NCBI GenBank assembly: GCA_947500545.1
Contig: CANMSO010000003.1
Span: 186,001-250,000, forward strand
Direction: 5' to 3'
Length of the DNA: 64,000 nucleotides
From: an uncultured Aquimarina sp.
GTDB lineage: Bacteria > Bacteroidota > Bacteroidia > Flavobacteriales > Flavobacteriaceae
The notes beneath the pieces were generated by a model, which had not been told where the DNA came from, ran no database searches, and saw only the letters and a list, made by a program, of their open reading frames with translations. Both the position numbers and the translations under genes were made by a program. Below, piece by piece: positions 1 to 8,299 of the stretch. The stretch's first letter is position 1. The number at the start of each line of letters is the position of its first letter.

Positions 1-376
1 CAGCAAGAATAGCAGCATAACCTGCAATAGTTCTATTAGAAATTATGAGCAATGTAAATCGATATATCCCAGTAACAAAGAGTAAAACAGCAAGAATCGC
101 TACTACAAACAATCCAAATTTCAACCCTCCAACATATGACAATAATGCAATAATTTGATGTACTAACGGGGGATATCCCATCACTGTAAACCCTGTATAC
201 CAACTATAATTCCATGGTTCAAACCAACTACTAGCGTAATGATCTGCAAAAAACAAATGAATCAACGCATCATATGTAGATTCTAATGTAAAGAATATAC
301 TGGTACCATGAAAAACCACTCCAATTAATAGCGCGCTGATTAAATACTTGTTCGTAGTTTTTTTGTCTATATCCAA
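1..376 (-). CDS. Partial multi-pass membrane protein, possibly GT-C glycosyltransferase-like (5' part)
   Basis: An open frame on the minus strand runs off the left edge of the window, so only about 125 N-terminal residues are visible. No ATG lies near the 5' end; the first plausible start is TTG at 374-376, just after an in-frame TGA. The translation has hydrophobic stretches separated by a loop with aromatic residues and the segment GYPPLVHQ. Integral-membrane sugar transferases of the GT-C type often carry such periplasmic loops. It is divergent from a GT2 glycosyltransferase, which also suggests lipid-linked sugar or surface glycan work. The family assignment is tentative because the body of the protein is missing. 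Confidence 0.5.
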   Translation of the reverse strand, partial: MDIDKKTTNKYLISALLIGVVFHGTSIFFTLESTYDALIHLFFADHYASSWFEPWNYSWYTGFTVMGYPPLVHQIIALLSYVGGLKFGLFVVAILAVLLFVTGIYRFTLLIISNRTIAGYAAILA

Positions 377-512
377 AGTGTAAATGTTCTGATATTTAAA
401 TATACAACAAAGGTTTCAGTTTCGACCAGTAGTATATCTATCGATAAAAACCATTCACCGACAGTAATCTTCAAGTCAACGAATTACAACATTTCCAGAC
501 GTCAGTCAGACC

Positions 513-520
513 TAATTTTG
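513..520 (+). promoter_or_regulatory. Putative -7 promoter element (TAnnTTTG) for the GT2 gene
   Basis: TAATTTTG matches the Bacteroidota -7 consensus TAnnTTTG and lies 24 bp upstream of the ATG at 545. No convincing TTTG -33 element is seen at the usual distance, so this is a half-supported promoter. Confidence 0.35.
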
Positions 521-544
521 AATTGTAACCCAAAATAATCTACT

Positions 545-1366
545 ATGAAAACTGGAATAATCATACCGTGTTATAATGAAGAAAAGAGATTACATGTAAC
601 TGCTTTTTTAAGCTTCATCAAAAAAGAAAACGATTTTCATTTATGCTTTGTCAATGATGGAAGTAAAGATGATACTATTTCTGTATTAAAAGAAATCCAA
701 ACATCTAACCCTTATAAAGTAAGTGTTATTGATATCAAAAAAAATGCCGGTAAAGCTTCTGCTGTAAGAGCAGGAGCTAGATACCTTCATAGCAGAGGTG
801 ATATCGAATTTATTGGTTTTATAGACGCTGATCTTTCTACAGATTTTAATGATTTTGATGATCTAGTAAAAACTCTAAAATCTAATGGTGAGTTAAGTAT
901 GGTATTTGGTTCAAGGGCCAAAGATGCCTCAAAAGGTATCGAAAAAGATACCATGAGAGCATTATTTTCTAAAATCATTAAACTGTTGGTCTTTTTCATT
1001 CTAAGATTACCTATAGAAGATACCCAATGTGGAGCAAAAGTATTTAGAGCAAAACTAGTCCCTGTATTGTTCAAAAGAAATTTCTTTAGTAGATGGTTAT
1101 TTGACGTGGAGATGTTTTTAAGAATGAAAAAACATTTTGGGAAAGTTGTTATTCTAAATAAGATATATGAGCAACCGCTTCAAAGATGGGTACACATGGA
1201 TGACTCAAAACTTGGGATTAAAGATTCGCTAGAAATCCCATACCGATTATTATCGATTTGGTTTAATTATAATGTGCTTCAAAACTTAAGTTATTCAAAC
1301 AAAACACAGATAAAAGAACAAAATATAGAAATATTTGGAACACCAACTAAAGCTTTAGCAGCTTAA
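545..1366 (+). CDS. GT2 family glycosyltransferase, dolichyl/polyprenyl-phosphate sugar transferase type
   Basis: A 273-residue GT-A fold transferase. PCYNEE at residues 8-13 and NDGSKDDT near 37-44 form the nucleotide-sugar binding start. DADLSTD at 94-100 carries the metal-binding DxD-like motif, and DTQCG further on is typical of the dolichyl-phosphate glucose/mannose synthase branch. Such enzymes move a sugar from a nucleotide donor to a polyprenyl phosphate at the inner face of the cytoplasmic membrane; the lipid-linked sugar then feeds GT-C enzymes. There is no C-terminal membrane anchor, only one hydrophobic helix around residues 140-155. The divergent neighbour is a partial membrane protein that could be the consumer of the lipid-sugar. 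The exact sugar cannot be read from sequence. Confidence 0.85.
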   Translation: MKTGIIIPCYNEEKRLHVTAFLSFIKKENDFHLCFVNDGSKDDTISVLKEIQTSNPYKVSVIDIKKNAGKASAVRAGARYLHSRGDIEFIGFIDADLSTDFNDFDDLVKTLKSNGELSMVFGSRAKDASKGIEKDTMRALFSKIIKLLVFFILRLPIEDTQCGAKVFRAKLVPVLFKRNFFSRWLFDVEMFLRMKKHFGKVVILNKIYEQPLQRWVHMDDSKLGIKDSLEIPYRLLSIWFNYNVLQNLSYSNKTQIKEQNIEIFGTPTKALAA

Positions 1367-1750
1367 CTTATAAACCTTAAATATTTATTTAATGATCAAC
1401 AATACTTCAGAGTTTAAATTAATAACAAATATAAAAGCAAGAAACAAACCCCAATCGACCATACTCGATTGGGGTTTGTTTCTTATTATGCACCGCTACA
1501 ATTAGGATAAAATCTTTTAACCGCCAAATTGATGTTTTCTTACACATAGGCTTCGGGCGGGTAGATTTGAGTGATCTTATGATTGGTCAAACAAACCGTT
1601 TCATTACAATCATTACGGTGAAAATGCAAATGCAAATCTTTATTCGGCTCGCAGTTGCAAACTTACTCGCGCAAGGCATATTTTGTTATTCCTGTTACAT
1701 CATCAATATGGAGTACAAACTCTTTTTTATAACTACCCTTGCTTTCTTAT
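1367..1750. other. Intergenic region with no supported gene
   Basis: Apart from the hairpin at 1439-1484 no gene is supported. The part from about 1540 to 1690 is visibly richer in G+C than the surroundings, contains the tandem repeat of GCAAAT near 1629-1640, and carries only an unconvincing TTG-started ORF. It may be the remnant of an older element. Confidence 0.4.
1439..1484. terminator. Long perfect hairpin, bidirectional intrinsic terminator
   Basis: Two 20-base arms (1439-1458 and 1465-1484) are perfect reverse complements around a 6-base loop. The GC-rich core CCCCAATCGA is flanked by A/T tracts on both sides, so it could stop transcription from either strand. It follows the GT2 gene by about 70 bp. 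Confidence 0.8.
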
Positions 1751-3961
1751 TTAATGATGTTCCTCATGATTACCAAAAGGTTTTAAAACAATACCGATAC
1801 TAAAAATAAATCCATCGGTTGGCGCATAAATTTCTGGAAATGTTGGATTTTCATGAGGTGGCAGTACCAAAGGTGAAAATCTACTTTGTCTTCGGTCTGT
1901 AAAGTTTTCAAAATTCATAAATGCACTTCCCCATTCAAAACTCCTCATCACCAGTAATCCCATGGTGATATAATCTGTAGTTTCTGTACCATTAGAGAGT
2001 AATTGCTCGCCTGTATAATACGTTTCATAACCAATACGCCATGTTGGAGACTCATACATAAACACACTCCCAGCATTATGCCTCGCCGTAAGAGGTTTCT
2101 GTGGGTTACCTGGTAAATAATTTAATTGGGTATCAATAAATGCATAGTTCAAAAACCATCTAAAGTCTTTATAGCTAAATTTAATATTCGTCTCTGCTCC
2201 TTTACTTAAAATTGCTTCTTCTGCATTTTCAAATTGAAAGGAATTGCCATTAGTACTGTTTAGCAATAATCCGTTGTTAATTGCTGTTACATAAAATAAC
2301 TGGTTAATTGAAAACCCTAAATCATCTGTTAATCGAGTTTGATAATTAAAATCAAGGTTTAGGCCATAGGATCGCTCTGCCTCTAGAGCATCTTTATCTA
2401 TAGGCTGTACATTTTCAAAATTTATAAATTCTGCTTCTTCTGTAAAAATATCAGGCAGTTTATACCCTAGACCTCCTCCTATGCGACTAGAAAACGAGGT
2501 GCTTGCTTTGTATAGTAAAGAAACTCTTGGCAAAGGAAAGAATCCCCAATCTTCAGAATAATCTGTTCGCAGACCTGTTTCGAGAATCCATTTTTCTGAA
2601 AGATCATAAATGTTATTTACAAAAACCCCCGCTGTAAGATCATTTTGATCCCTTTCGATAGTTTCTGAATCCTCATTAAAATTGGTCGAATACAAATTTG
2701 CACCCAATACCCAATCTGATTTTGTAGTTTGTTTATGATATGTAGCTTCAGTAAACGTATTCCATTGTTTGCCTCTAAATGTCAAGTCTGGGATAACAAG
2801 ATCTCTATCAAAGAACGCTACACTGTTTTTTACTGAAACAGATTGTGTAGAATCTATTTCAGTTTCATAAACGGCTTGAGTGCTAATACGTTTTGAAAGA
2901 TTTTCTTCGGTATATTGATGAATACCGTTTTGTCCGTCTTCAATTTTTGCAATATCACCTCCTTTTCTGTCATCATAGGTCCCATTAATCCCAAACCAAA
3001 ACTTGCTTTTTTCTGAAGGATAATAAAATAGTTTAGGATTAACCGTAAGTGAATAGGTTTGTGGCAAGTTGCTAAAACCATCGTCTTCGGGATCATAGGC
3101 TTTTTGATAATGCCCAGAACCATACAATGTCACCCCCCACTTTGAGTTACGTTTACCGTAAAAGACATTGGCAGTACTTCCTAATGCGTGTGTTTGGGTA
3201 AACATTATATCCAGTTGTGGTTCTAAGTCAGGGGCTTTGGAAACCAAATTCACCAAACCAGAAATCGCTCCGCCCCCATATAGTGTTGAAGAGCTTCCTT
3301 TGATAATCTCAAACTGTTTTAAATCCAATGGCGGGATCTGCATAATACTTAAGCCACTAGAAAAACCACCGTATAATGGAAAACCATCTCGTAGTAGTTG
3401 GGTATATCTTCCGTCTAATCCCTGAATCCTAATATTACTATTACCACTACTTAATGAAGTTTGTTGCATTTGAATACCTGTACTTTCCCGAAGCACCATC
3501 GAAATATTTGTAGCGTTCATCATGTTTTTTTCACTTAATTCCTCTCCACCTATAAACTCAATACGTGTGGGTATTTTTTTTATCGTACGGGTGCTTCTGG
3601 TAGATTGCAATACCACCTCATCCAAAGCAGTCCCGCTTTCTTTTAAATAAAAAACAAACTGTTCTGGATTAGGTACTGTTATTGTTATCTTCTGGGATTC
3701 AAAACCTACAAATGATATACTTAATTGATATTCTCCAATAGCCAAGTTATCTATTGTAGCCACCCCATCAAAATTTGTAATGGCACCTTTTTCTAGTGTT
3801 TTAATATATACCGATGCGCCCAAGAGAGGTTCTTTTTCTTTTTCGGTTAAAACTTTGATTAAAATTGTATTTGTTTGGGTTGTTTCCTGTGCCTTGCTTT
3901 GAAGAGGTGTGGAAACGTAAAATAATAGTACAAGCCAGAAGCTTATAGTTCGTACATGCAT
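1751..3961 (-). CDS. TonB-dependent outer-membrane receptor with carboxypeptidase-like N-terminal domain
   Basis: A 736-residue receptor with a signal peptide ending near SKAQ (residue 25). A CarboxypepD_reg-like beta domain spans roughly 33-110, the plug roughly 125-235 (IRIQGLDGRY, FEIIKGSSSTLYGGG), and a 22-strand barrel follows to the end. It imports a ligand across the outer membrane using TonB energy. It lacks the SusD partner and SusC length, so it is of the siderophore/metal/vitamin receptor kind rather than a glycan receptor. The C-terminus ends in a His-rich NHEEHH. Upstream, 59 bp away on the same strand, lies a Cys/His-rich DUF6660-like protein, which points to a metal substrate. 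The substrate is inferred, not shown. Confidence 0.9.
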   Translation of the reverse strand: MHVRTISFWLVLLFYVSTPLQSKAQETTQTNTILIKVLTEKEKEPLLGASVYIKTLEKGAITNFDGVATIDNLAIGEYQLSISFVGFESQKITITVPNPEQFVFYLKESGTALDEVVLQSTRSTRTIKKIPTRIEFIGGEELSEKNMMNATNISMVLRESTGIQMQQTSLSSGNSNIRIQGLDGRYTQLLRDGFPLYGGFSSGLSIMQIPPLDLKQFEIIKGSSSTLYGGGAISGLVNLVSKAPDLEPQLDIMFTQTHALGSTANVFYGKRNSKWGVTLYGSGHYQKAYDPEDDGFSNLPQTYSLTVNPKLFYYPSEKSKFWFGINGTYDDRKGGDIAKIEDGQNGIHQYTEENLSKRISTQAVYETEIDSTQSVSVKNSVAFFDRDLVIPDLTFRGKQWNTFTEATYHKQTTKSDWVLGANLYSTNFNEDSETIERDQNDLTAGVFVNNIYDLSEKWILETGLRTDYSEDWGFFPLPRVSLLYKASTSFSSRIGGGLGYKLPDIFTEEAEFINFENVQPIDKDALEAERSYGLNLDFNYQTRLTDDLGFSINQLFYVTAINNGLLLNSTNGNSFQFENAEEAILSKGAETNIKFSYKDFRWFLNYAFIDTQLNYLPGNPQKPLTARHNAGSVFMYESPTWRIGYETYYTGEQLLSNGTETTDYITMGLLVMRSFEWGSAFMNFENFTDRRQSRFSPLVLPPHENPTFPEIYAPTDGFIFSIGIVLKPFGNHEEHH

Positions 3962-4020
3962 TTTTATAGGATTATAGTTAACTAAAAAATATTGTTGAGA
4001 CCAGATTGTCTCCCGATAGT

Positions 4021-4332
4021 TTAGCTAACTACTTGAGGAGGTTGTAGAATGGTTAATGCAATATCTTTAATTACACCTTCTTTGTGAGTAAAAATCTCTG
4101 AATGAATTTCTACTAAATGCAGAGTAGGCTGGTGTACATTAAAATTAATAACATGCATGTGACAGCAATAACATTGACAAAATGGTGAACATAAATCTAA
4201 TGCACAATCATCATGATCAATATTTTGTGAAATCTCAATTTCAAGATCACTTATATCAACGGCACTATCCTCGCACTGCAAAAAATTGAGCGTAAGAAAA
4301 TAAATCGATAATGTGATGGTAAACAATTTCAC
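4021..4332 (-). CDS. Small secreted Cys/His-rich protein, DUF6660-like
   Basis: A 103-residue protein starting at GTG (4330-4332), with an N-terminal hydrophobic segment that would act as signal peptide or anchor. The middle carries a dense Cys/His cluster: DHDDC (39-43), then CSPFCQCYCCHMH (48-60). The C-terminus reads ILQPPQVVS. The CSPFCxCxCC core plus a QPP ending is the pattern I know from DUF6660 proteins, which sit beside TonB receptors or heavy-metal efflux genes in Bacteroidota. A periplasmic metal-binding or metal-sensing role is inferred. It precedes the TonB receptor gene and probably shares its transcript. Two -7-like boxes lie upstream (4337-4344 and 4370-4377, minus strand). 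Confidence 0.7.
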   Translation of the reverse strand: MKLFTITLSIYFLTLNFLQCEDSAVDISDLEIEISQNIDHDDCALDLCSPFCQCYCCHMHVINFNVHQPTLHLVEIHSEIFTHKEGVIKDIALTILQPPQVVS

Positions 4333-4437
4333 TTTACAAAGATAAAAGAAATACGCTGCAATAGTGTTGCAAAGTTATATTAGAATTCTTTCTCTATATA
4401 GAAACTCATATTCCTATAAAAAGTATGTCGTAATTAG

Positions 4438-4458
4438 GTACACATACGGTATGTGTAC
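4438..4458. promoter_or_regulatory. Perfect 21-bp palindrome, candidate operator
   Basis: GTACACATAC and GTATGTGTAC are exact reverse complements around a single central G. A one-base spacer is too short for an RNA hairpin, so a site for a dimeric DNA-binding protein is the better reading. It lies between the divergent metal-linked TonB operon and the gene at 4535, 42 bp before the -7-like box at 4501-4508. Confidence 0.55.
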
Positions 4459-4500
4459 TTCTTAAGCCCTGTTTTTCTTCACTTTCTTTATTCAAGCTTC

Positions 4501-4508
4501 TACATTTG
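4501..4508 (+). promoter_or_regulatory. Putative -7 promoter element (TAnnTTTG)
   Basis: TACATTTG matches the Bacteroidota -7 consensus and sits 26 bp upstream of the ATG at 4535. No clear -33 TTTG is found, which is compatible with activator-dependent transcription. The 21-bp palindrome is just upstream. Confidence 0.4.
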
Positions 4509-4534
4509 ACAAGAATAAAAATCATTAATAAAAT

Positions 4535-5239
4535 ATGAAGAAACTTATGAAACTTTTAAAAATTTCAATGATATTACTACTTACATTTAATTTAAACCTA
4601 AATGCGCAATCAAACATAAAATCATTCAATTTTAAAAAAGGAGAAATACTTGATATTCTTGTACTTACTACAAAACCTAAAACCGATGAGTTGTTTGATA
4701 GATATAAGAAAACTGCTTTCCCAGTAGCTTTTAAGATGAGTTATAAACCACAACCAGGGTTCGGAATTACAGAAATTACTCAAGGAAATCATCAACCCAA
4801 GAGTTTTATTTTTGGGAAATGGGAAAGTCTTGAAAATCGAGAAAAATTCTTAACCCAAATTGAAATCGAAGTTCCTGATTTCCATAAACAACGTCGAGAT
4901 ATCTTTTCTTTTTTTGGTCTGACGTATTATGAAATGAAAAAAGAGCTTTCATTTAAAATTAACAGGGGTAAATATAATGTAATCACAGCATACTGGAAAA
5001 AAGAAGATAGCTCATTCCTTCAATTCAAAAAGGATTGGTTGCACAAATCTAATACCGCTGGTGGTCGCGTTGTACTAGAACTTAATGATGGTAAATCTCC
5101 GTTTGGATATTACTATCAACCAGATTTTTTGGTAATCACAGAATGGGAAAGTAAAGCCAAATTTGAAGCTTTTCATAAAGAAAATCTAAAAATGAATCAT
5201 AAAGGAGTACACCATGTTAATCAATTTGTGATAAACTAG
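4535..5239 (+). CDS. Secreted protein of unknown function, possible dimeric alpha/beta-barrel fold
   Basis: A 234-residue protein with a signal peptide (MKKLMKLLKISMILLL..., cleavage near NAQ). The remainder appears to hold two similar halves, each with a strand rich in aromatic residues and the phrase FGKWESLENREKF or ITEWESKAKFEAF. That pattern, W-E-S followed by a helix, is typical of DUF1330/antibiotic-monooxygenase-like ferredoxin folds, two of which make a dimeric alpha/beta barrel. I do not recognise a specific family. It is followed 31 bp later by an AraC-type regulator gene and then a DUF2911 gene on the same strand. Confidence 0.6.
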   Translation: MKKLMKLLKISMILLLTFNLNLNAQSNIKSFNFKKGEILDILVLTTKPKTDELFDRYKKTAFPVAFKMSYKPQPGFGITEITQGNHQPKSFIFGKWESLENREKFLTQIEIEVPDFHKQRRDIFSFFGLTYYEMKKELSFKINRGKYNVITAYWKKEDSSFLQFKKDWLHKSNTAGGRVVLELNDGKSPFGYYYQPDFLVITEWESKAKFEAFHKENLKMNHKGVHHVNQFVIN

Positions 5240-5270
5240 TTACTTTTAGGACTCAAAAAGCAATATTTAT

Positions 5271-6380
5271 ATGCAAACATTATTGGACCAACTGGTATAT
5301 TTTGGTTTTTTACAAAGCCTGTTTTTGTTATGTATTTTCATTTTTTCAAAAAAGAACAGAAAAAATGTTAATGGCTATATTGCTTTTTTGGTCCTCGCAT
5401 TATTGATAGGTTTAAGTGGTAAGGTTTTGCATATTGCAAATTTCTTTAATAAAGATTTCAGACTCATTGCTTTTTCTGAGTTTGCCACGTTACTTTTTGG
5501 AACCACTGTTTTTCTTTTCACCCGTTCTACATTATTCAATAAAAGATTTGCCAATCGGGATCTAGTACATTATGTGCCTAGTGTGTTTTACATGACCTTT
5601 ATTGTTTTTTATTTTATGTTACCTTCTAATGAGGTTATATCTGCTCGTATTAAAACGGGGGAATTACAAAGAATGATCATGGCATGTCATGCTATTGGGT
5701 TACTTTTTAATATTACCTATTGGGTCTTGAGTTTACTTGAATTTTCAAAGTTCAAAGAAAGTATAAGAAATGAGCTTTCCTATACTATAAAAACAAAGTT
5801 TATACTCAATTTTATTATTGCAATAGGAGTTTGTCTTTTTGTTTGGGTAATCTTGTATATTATTAGTCTTTTCGGTTTTGATATGCTAGAGAGAGATGCA
5901 CGAAATGTAATCTGGTTAAGCATTGCATTTATAGTTTTGTTTATTGCCTACTATGGCATGATATCTCCAGAAGTATTTAGAATTAGATCTCTAGAAAGCA
6001 TACAGAAATACAGCCAATCTAAATTTACTATTTCTGATCTTGAAAGATTAAAAAATCAACTTGACACATTAATGCAAGAAAAGAAACCATACCTAAATAA
6101 TAAACTCCTAAAAGCAGAATTAGCAGAAATGCTTGGAGTTAGCAACCCAGAGATAGCACGTCTTCTTAATGAAACCATAGGAATGAACTTTTTTGAGTAT
6201 ATCAATTATTACAGGATTAAAGAGTTTGTGGTACTTGCAAAATCAGAAAAAGCCAGAAACATGACTTTTTTTGGACTAGCTCAAGAAGCTGGTTTTAATT
6301 CTAAAACAACCTTCAATAAATCATTTAAAAAGCTAATGGGAAGCTCTCCCAAAGAATATTTCAATAATCAAAGTGCGTGA
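5271..6380 (+). CDS. AraC-family transcriptional regulator with N-terminal membrane domain
   Basis: A 369-residue protein. Residues from about 5 to 235 hold seven or so hydrophobic helices, and the C-terminal 100 residues form an AraC/XylS helix-turn-helix pair (LAEMLGVSNPEIARLLNE, then FGLAQEAGFNSKTTFNKSF, ending GSSPKEYF). Such membrane-tethered AraC proteins are common in Bacteroidota and are thought to sense an envelope or extracellular signal and bind DNA directly. The location beside the 21-bp palindrome upstream of 4535 makes it a candidate binder of that site. It shares a strand and short gaps with the flanking genes, so co-transcription is likely. The signal is unknown. Confidence 0.85.
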   Translation: MQTLLDQLVYFGFLQSLFLLCIFIFSKKNRKNVNGYIAFLVLALLIGLSGKVLHIANFFNKDFRLIAFSEFATLLFGTTVFLFTRSTLFNKRFANRDLVHYVPSVFYMTFIVFYFMLPSNEVISARIKTGELQRMIMACHAIGLLFNITYWVLSLLEFSKFKESIRNELSYTIKTKFILNFIIAIGVCLFVWVILYIISLFGFDMLERDARNVIWLSIAFIVLFIAYYGMISPEVFRIRSLESIQKYSQSKFTISDLERLKNQLDTLMQEKKPYLNNKLLKAELAEMLGVSNPEIARLLNETIGMNFFEYINYYRIKEFVVLAKSEKARNMTFFGLAQEAGFNSKTTFNKSFKKLMGSSPKEYFNNQSA

Positions 6381-6434
6381 AATTGGTAAGATATATGACA
6401 CTTTGATACCTAACAATATTTAAAACATAACGCA

Positions 6435-7280
6435 ATGTCAAAAAATATAATAATTACATTAGTATTTGTAATAGGCTTCACGGCCTCAATATTGGGTCAG
6501 GTTCGTACACCAGCCCTTAGTTCTTCTGCCAAAGTTATTCAAACTGTTGGTCTAACGGATATTGAAATCCTGTATTCTCGTCCAAGTGCAAAAGGACGTA
6601 AAATATTTGGAGAAGACGGATTAATACCTTTTGATAAATTCTGGAGAACAGGTGCTAACTCAGCAACTAAAATTATTTTTAGTGATGATATCACCATAGG
6701 GGGTAAGGCACTTAAAAAAGGATCATATACGATCCTTTCCAAACCAGGAGTTACTTCATGGGATATCTATTTTTATCCTTACGAAACTGGTAATTGGAGT
6801 AGTTATGTTGAAAAGAAACCAATCGCAATTATCACAAGTACTAGTCAAAAAATGGCAGATAAGGTAGAAACACTTACCATCAGTTTGGATCATATATCAA
6901 TGACTAGTGCTCTGCTAACTATAAAATGGGAAAATACCAAAGTACCAATACCTATTGGTGTACAAGTTCACGAAAAAGTAATGAAAAGTATTGAAAATGT
7001 ACTAAGTGGTCCTAGTGATAATGATTATTTTCAAGCAGCACTTTATATGCACGAAGCAAAAATTGATTTAGAAAAAGCTCTTATGTATATACAAAAGGTT
7101 ACTAACGGTAATACCCCCCGGTTTTTTCATGTCTATCGCGAAGCTCTTATTCTTACAGATTTGAACAGAAAAGCGGAAGCGATCGTTTCGGCTAAAAAAT
7201 CACTTGAATTATCCAAAAAAGCTGGAAATGAAGATTTTGTTCGTCTAAACCAAAAGCTCATAAAACAGTTGTCAAATTAG
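6435..7280 (+). CDS. Secreted DUF2911 domain protein
   Basis: A 281-residue protein with a signal peptide ending near LGQ (residue 22). DUF2911 fills residues about 25-175, with the family features YSRPSAKGRKIFG, FWRTGANSATKI and LKKGSYTILSKPG. The C-terminal part is helical, with tetratricopeptide-like character (YIQKV, REALILTDLNRKAEAI). DUF2911 proteins are common secreted Bacteroidota proteins of unknown biochemical role. It closes a three-gene plus-strand group with an AraC regulator and is followed by a strong hairpin terminator. Confidence 0.85.
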   Translation: MSKNIIITLVFVIGFTASILGQVRTPALSSSAKVIQTVGLTDIEILYSRPSAKGRKIFGEDGLIPFDKFWRTGANSATKIIFSDDITIGGKALKKGSYTILSKPGVTSWDIYFYPYETGNWSSYVEKKPIAIITSTSQKMADKVETLTISLDHISMTSALLTIKWENTKVPIPIGVQVHEKVMKSIENVLSGPSDNDYFQAALYMHEAKIDLEKALMYIQKVTNGNTPRFFHVYREALILTDLNRKAEAIVSAKKSLELSKKAGNEDFVRLNQKLIKQLSN

Positions 7281-7291
7281 AATTGTCAAAT

Positions 7292-7323
7292 AAAATGCCA
7301 GGGCATAGTGTCCCTGGCATTTT
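7292..7323. terminator. Bidirectional intrinsic terminator
   Basis: Arms 7292-7303 and 7312-7323 pair perfectly (core GCCAGGG/CCCTGGC) around an 8-base loop, with T tracts outside on both strands. It lies between the convergent DUF2911 and M57 genes and can serve both. Confidence 0.85.
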
Positions 7324-7359
7324 TATTAAGTTCCTCCTTCTATTTAAAACTTAGTTGTA

Positions 7360-8184
7360 TTAGTACAATATATTTAAAGCATCTTTATCTGTAGCTGTTA
7401 ATTCACCATCTGTACCAGGGTTAATACAAGATCTCATGATAGAAGGAGCAAATGGAGAAAATGGCGTGCCAGGTATCCAAATAGGTCCAATTCCTGGTAC
7501 CGGACCTCCTCCACATGGATTACTCCAGTCTTGATGAGCCAGCCCCAGGGCATGGCCAATCTCATGACCAATTACATGCTCATTTACGTTGATGTTAAAA
7601 GCATCTGTGCCCGAGTTAATCATAACAAATTTACCTGGTTGGCCTGCTGGGGTAGGAATTAAAGCGGACCCTCCTACACCGCCATTAACTTTATATACAA
7701 TTATATCTGCAGCAGCGATATTGGTACCAAATGCAAGGTTTAAATTAATTGTATTGGGTAATACATTATAATTAAAAACTGCCCAACCCAGTGCTGTTTT
7801 CATTTTGTCCGTTAATGCAAAACTACCTCCGGTATATCCTAAAATTCTAATATTTCTAAAAGGTGGTGCTACTATATTCGGAAACCTGAATTGTTTTTCA
7901 TCCCCAGGATTAGGTGCTACTGTCGCATAGCTATCCAGATCTGATATGGGTACTAAAATATCTTGTGAAACCAAATATTTTTCTTTGGTCCCGTCTAAAA
8001 AAGTAACATCCTTAATAGCAACATTATCAGTGTTTATGTTCATCTTAGACAACTTCTCTAGTTGCGCTTTTGTGGGCTTTATGACTGTCTCTTGTGGGTT
8101 TTCGTTTATGATTTCTTCTTTTTGGCATGAAGAAAAAACTCCTATACTAATTACGAAAAACACCAATAGTTTAATTTTTTTCAT
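7360..8184 (-). CDS. M57-like HEIGH zinc metalloprotease lipoprotein, copy 1
   Basis: A 274-residue lipoprotein: signal peptide with lipobox FSSC, lipidated Cys20. The catalytic site HEIGHALGLAH has zinc ligands H207, H211 and H217 with general base E208, as in the Peptidase_M57 (dual-action HEIGH) and matrixin-like metzincins. Residues 100-170 carry NIRILGYTGG and WAVFNYNVLPNT, also seen in the paralogue. A short tail with Cys residues follows the active site and the protein ends DALNILY. It would act at the cell envelope or surface against unknown protein substrates. The next gene upstream encodes a close paralogue that aligns without gaps through residue 220. Confidence 0.85.
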   Translation of the reverse strand: MKKIKLLVFFVISIGVFSSCQKEEIINENPQETVIKPTKAQLEKLSKMNINTDNVAIKDVTFLDGTKEKYLVSQDILVPISDLDSYATVAPNPGDEKQFRFPNIVAPPFRNIRILGYTGGSFALTDKMKTALGWAVFNYNVLPNTINLNLAFGTNIAAADIIVYKVNGGVGGSALIPTPAGQPGKFVMINSGTDAFNINVNEHVIGHEIGHALGLAHQDWSNPCGGGPVPGIGPIWIPGTPFSPFAPSIMRSCINPGTDGELTATDKDALNILY

Positions 8185-8250
8185 TTTATATGTGTTTTAA
8201 TAATCAAACATTTATGTTTTTGAAGCATTTACAGATTTATGTTTATAAAA

Positions 8251-8280
8251 AAGTCTCTAGAGAAATTTCTCTAGAGACTT
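8251..8280 (-). terminator. Intrinsic terminator after M57 copy 2
   Basis: A perfect 30-bp palindrome (arms 8251-8265 and 8266-8280, core GTCTCTAGAG). On the minus strand it is followed by a run of T, placing it as the terminator of the gene ending at 8300. Confidence 0.8.
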
Positions 8281-8299
8281 TGTCTACTTCAAATCCTTT

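Noticed and set aside
1567..1803. 78-codon plus-strand ORF with TTG start
   Set aside because: Overlaps the 3' end of the TonB receptor gene, has no recognisable domain, and its composition is unlike real genes nearby.
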